DNA of 64,000 nucleotides from Strongylocentrotus droebachiensis (lineage: Eukaryota > Echinodermata > Echinoidea > Camarodonta > Strongylocentrotidae). Below are positions 60,801 through 64,000 of the stretch, one piece after another. The notes under the pieces are model-generated. The model saw only the letters and a list, made by a program, of their open reading frames with translations. It did not search any database and was not told the DNA's origin. The DNA lies in NCBI GenBank assembly GCA_035222895.1, contig JAVYIG010007191.1, positions 1 to 64,000 of the forward strand, read 5' to 3'. Numbering within the stretch: the first letter of the stretch is position 1; every line of letters starts with the position of its first letter. A program made the position numbers and the translations under genes.

Positions 60801-61224
60801 CACATAATACTGTTTGTTTGTTTGTTTGTTTATTTATTTAAATACAGTGATTTAAAAAACGTACTATCATGAATATGATCTAGCCTCATTCCTTTGCGTT
60901 ATACTAGGCCTATAGCACCCGTCATGTCAGTGACGTCATGGACATGTTGAGGGATTTCTATAAAATGTACATGATGTATATTGTATCATTTCCGCTTTAC
61001 GTCAACAACTCAAAATGTTGCTGATTGTGAATCAAATTTTACATCTATATGTTTCGTAAAATGCGATGTATAGCATAATATAGTGTAATCTGGAAAAGGT
61101 GCTATATAAATCCAATTGTTATTATAATTATTATTTATTATTATTAGTAGGCCTATCGTTTTAAATTTTGTGTTTATTATTGTTATCATTAATAGTATAA
61201 CAACTACTACTATTTGTATGTGCA
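57861..61224. other. Gene-poor region
   Basis: AT-rich, with a poly-C run near 58690 and (GA)n at 58804-58825. There is a consensus CRE TGACGTCA at 60931-60938. A possible TATA box, GTATAAAAG, sits near 60334 after a GC-rich stretch. A 66-codon frame at 59292-59492 has a donor-like GAGGTAGAG but no recognisable similarity. No gene is called. Confidence 0.45.
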
Positions 61225-61975
61225 CATGAACATATTCATCAACTATTTATATCTACATCTATTTCTAGCTACATCTACATCTATATCCCTATTTACATTT
61301 CCACTCCCTATGTATATAATATGTTTCTTCTCCTTCTTCTATATTATCTACTTCTACTTCTACTTCTACCCCTACTTCTACTTCCACTTCTACTTCTACT
61401 TCTACTTCTACCCCTACTTCTACTTCCACTTCTTCTTCTACTTCTACTTCTAGTTCTACTTTTACTTCTAATAATATTTCTACTTCTTCTCCTATTTCTA
61501 CTTTTACTTCATATATTTCTACTTCTAATTCTACCTTTACTTCTTCTTCTATATACTTCTACCCCTATTTCTACTTCTACTTCTACTTCTACTCCTACTC
61601 CTACTTCCACTTCTACCCCTAATTCTAATTCTTCTTCTTCTACTTCTTCTTTACATACTTCTACTTCTACTTCTATACTTCTACTTCTACCCCTACTTCT
61701 ACTTCTACTTCTTCTTCTACTTCTACATTTATATCAACCTCTACTTCTACTTCTACCCCTACTTCTTCTTCTATTTCTACATTTATATCTATACCTCTAC
61801 TTCTACTTCTACTTCTACATTATATCAACCTCTACTTCTACTTCTACTTCTACTTCTACTTCTACTTCTACTTCTTCTTCTACTTCTACATATCTATACC
61901 TCTACTTCTACTTCTACTTCTACTTCTACTTCTATATCTATACCTCTACTTCTACTTCTACTTCTACTTCAACAC
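61225..61975. repeat. TTCTAC-type hexamer microsatellite
   Basis: About 700 bp of imperfect TTCTAC repeats on the plus strand, mixed with CTTCTT, ATCTAT and CCCTAC variants. A long leucine/serine/threonine-rich frame across it is a repeat artefact. Confidence 0.93.
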
Positions 61976-62214
61976 CTGCATCAGCCTTTTAAACATTTTA
62001 AAGGTCATACTAGACTAATCATACCCTTACACTCACAACTTAGCATGCTTAGTGCATTAGTGTAGTCCCTATGATAGCCGCCACGGTAAATTAATGTTGC
62101 ACAACCGAACTATTGCCAGTTAAAGGCGTATAGATGTTGGCGTATATTGGCATTGCATTCGTGCAGCCCGGCGTTCTTCTCCATTGGATAATAATACAAA
62201 AGAGAGAGATAGAC

Positions 62215-62251
<37 letters not shown>

Positions 62252-62647
62252 ATCGCAGTTTAAAATTCTATGACTTTGACCAGGGGTTACAAGTCTGATA
62301 TCGAACCGACCGATTTTAGCTCATGAAATATATTAGTTCGAACTCGACATTTTGTTGTTGAAACACATTGAACTGCACACAACACCTTTTTTATTTTATC
62401 GTTCTGTCCCTTCAATACTTTTGTCCTTATTTTTCAATTTTGATCTTTTTTTTTTATTAAACAAGACAAGTGTTTATGTCGATGATCTCAAGGAAAATTT
62501 AATTAAATCTGTTTCTCAATATACATAGATTGTGGAATAGAGATGATTATGTTCACGAGGTCAATTGTCCCTTTGTGACGTCAGAGTCGTTTCTGAGAAC
62601 CGAGATTTGACCATGACCATTAATATATCCAAACAAAGAACCTCTCC

Positions 62648-62717
<70 letters not shown>

Positions 62718-64000
62718 TCCACCCTCTCTCCCCTTCTCCCTCCCTCTCTCCACCTCTCTTCAACTCTCCCTTCCCCCAGAAATCGCTTACATCAATACCT
62801 GCCCCCAACAGCGGCCAGGGGCTCAGCCTTGACAGAATAACAAGGTGCTCTCTCAAGTTCTAGGAAAAGCGAAATTATTGAGTCATTCAAGAGAACATTT
62901 TGTGCAGTGTGGATAATAATAGACCGTGTATAGTGTGCGGTCAGTGTCCCTCGATGTGCTGTGGTTGGTTGGCTAAAATAGCTAATCGTGTTAAAAACCC
63001 TTATCCCTGGGAAGCACGCGACCATCGTTGGCTTTTAGTCTCAAAAACAGACCAGAGTGTGCATTTTAATTGACCACATCAAATTCTGTATACCTTAGTT
63101 ATGAATTTGTCACGTATATGTCCTTCCTGCGAAATTTAAACATTAGCAGTGTCCTAGTGTTCAAATTATGTATCATTAATCTTTTGTTGATACTTTGTAT
63201 AAAATATGTGTTGGTTTTGTATTCAGAAATCTTAGCTAGCCTTCATGTTTAAAACTTATTTCAATTAGTCTGAAATATACTCGAATATGATTGCCCTTTT
63301 TCAAAATACAGTTTCAATTTAGTCAATGGCATTGTTTTGCATTTGCTTACCTAGCCAACGATAATATTGACCATAAAATGTTTGGAAGATTTGCCCAGTT
63401 TTGCTCTGTATATAAAGCACGCGCTGAGACCTTCGTATGAAAGAAAATGTGCTCTAAATGAAATATAAAACTTTTCATTGGGTAATTCAAACATAACCGG
63501 TGTGGGTATTTAGACTAAGATAATCTTGCTGTGAAAGAGCGCCACAGCATGTTTTCCAGGAATTAATATCAGTGCTTCGCTCGTTCGATTTTTAAGCTGC
63601 TACCTTCAACCTCCGTACTAATTGATCCAATTATGCGTTATGAATTGAACATAGTAAGGCAGATAGGAGGGTTACGATATGGACGCGAATGATGTGCTAA
63701 AGGGGTGCCTACGTGGGATGCGTGCAGGGGTATGTTCTATAGTCGGACGTGTAGGCAGGTTAATATGTGGTGAAAGAAGTCAATAATATTTGCTCAAAAC
63801 AACTCATTCCACAGAGATTCTTCGAAATGAAACCATAACTGAACAAAATATTTACAAACGTGTTACGAACTTAATGTTTCTAGCATGCGTTTTCTGACAA
63901 TTAAATGAGGAAACTAATGGGTGTTTTCCGCTTTAAATATAATATTATAATGAAAATATAATAATTCTACGGTCCACATTATTTGTTGTCCCTTTGATGC
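61976..64000. other. No gene recognised; two simple repeats
   Basis: (GA)n at about 62201-62251 and a CT-rich tract at 62650-62761. A TATATAAAG motif lies near 63409. I see no exon or transposon that I can support. Confidence 0.5.

Noticed and set aside
61321-61992. 223-codon leucine/serine/threonine-rich frame
   Set aside because: It is a translation of the TTCTAC microsatellite.
1-64000. Retroviruses, LTR elements, Polintons or toxin gene relics
   Set aside because: I looked for capsid, protease, integrase or envelope-like motifs and long direct terminal repeats, and recognised none.

Overview
The window looks like nuclear DNA of a marine invertebrate deuterostome, most likely an echinoderm such as a sea urchin. 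It is AT-rich, with many short introns carrying GT/AG borders, two conserved animal genes, and introns full of small DNA transposons, tRNA-derived SINE pieces, truncated LINEs, poly-G/poly-C runs and microsatellites. The species call is inference. The gene calls rest on exon-by-exon reading and on recalled human protein sequences.

Layout. (1) Positions 1-2256 lie upstream of the first clear exon and hold a TA-flanked MITE. (2) The plus-strand gene KRIT1 (CCM1) runs from about 2257 to 28036 in at least 14 coding exons with a 13 kb first visible intron. It reads NPxY/F motifs, ankyrin repeats, then a FERM domain. The N-terminal Nudix part is absent, outside the window, or only weakly traceable. 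Its stop codon lies inside the first unit of a 27-copy, 48-bp tandem array that fills the start of the 3' UTR. (3) 30.5-34.4 kb is intergenic and holds a second minisatellite with 63- and 48-bp units. (4) A possible two-exon, 50-residue gene sits at 34453-34778. (5) The minus-strand gene KDM1B (LSD2) runs from 50470 down to 37429 in 16 coding exons, with a non-coding GC-rich first exon near 51226-51440. It appears complete: zinc fingers, SWIRM and amine oxidase. (6) 51.5-64 kb has no recognisable gene. It holds a 1.6 kb hAT-type element with an 8-bp target duplication, a perfect 34-bp-arm hairpin, diverged tandem repeats, a CpG-containing promoter-like patch near 57.2-57.9 kb and a long TTCTAC-type microsatellite.

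KRIT1 and KDM1B converge tail to tail and have no obvious shared function: a junctional/Rap1 scaffold and a histone H3K4 demethylase. The most interesting structures are the KRIT1 3'-end minisatellite, a change in the third KRIT1 NPxY/F motif, a duplicated exon/intron border in KRIT1, a LINE fragment embedded in a MITE, and an inverted repeat pair flanking KDM1B exons 6-15. No retrovirus, LTR element, Polinton, rRNA, CRISPR array or bona fide tRNA gene was recognised.
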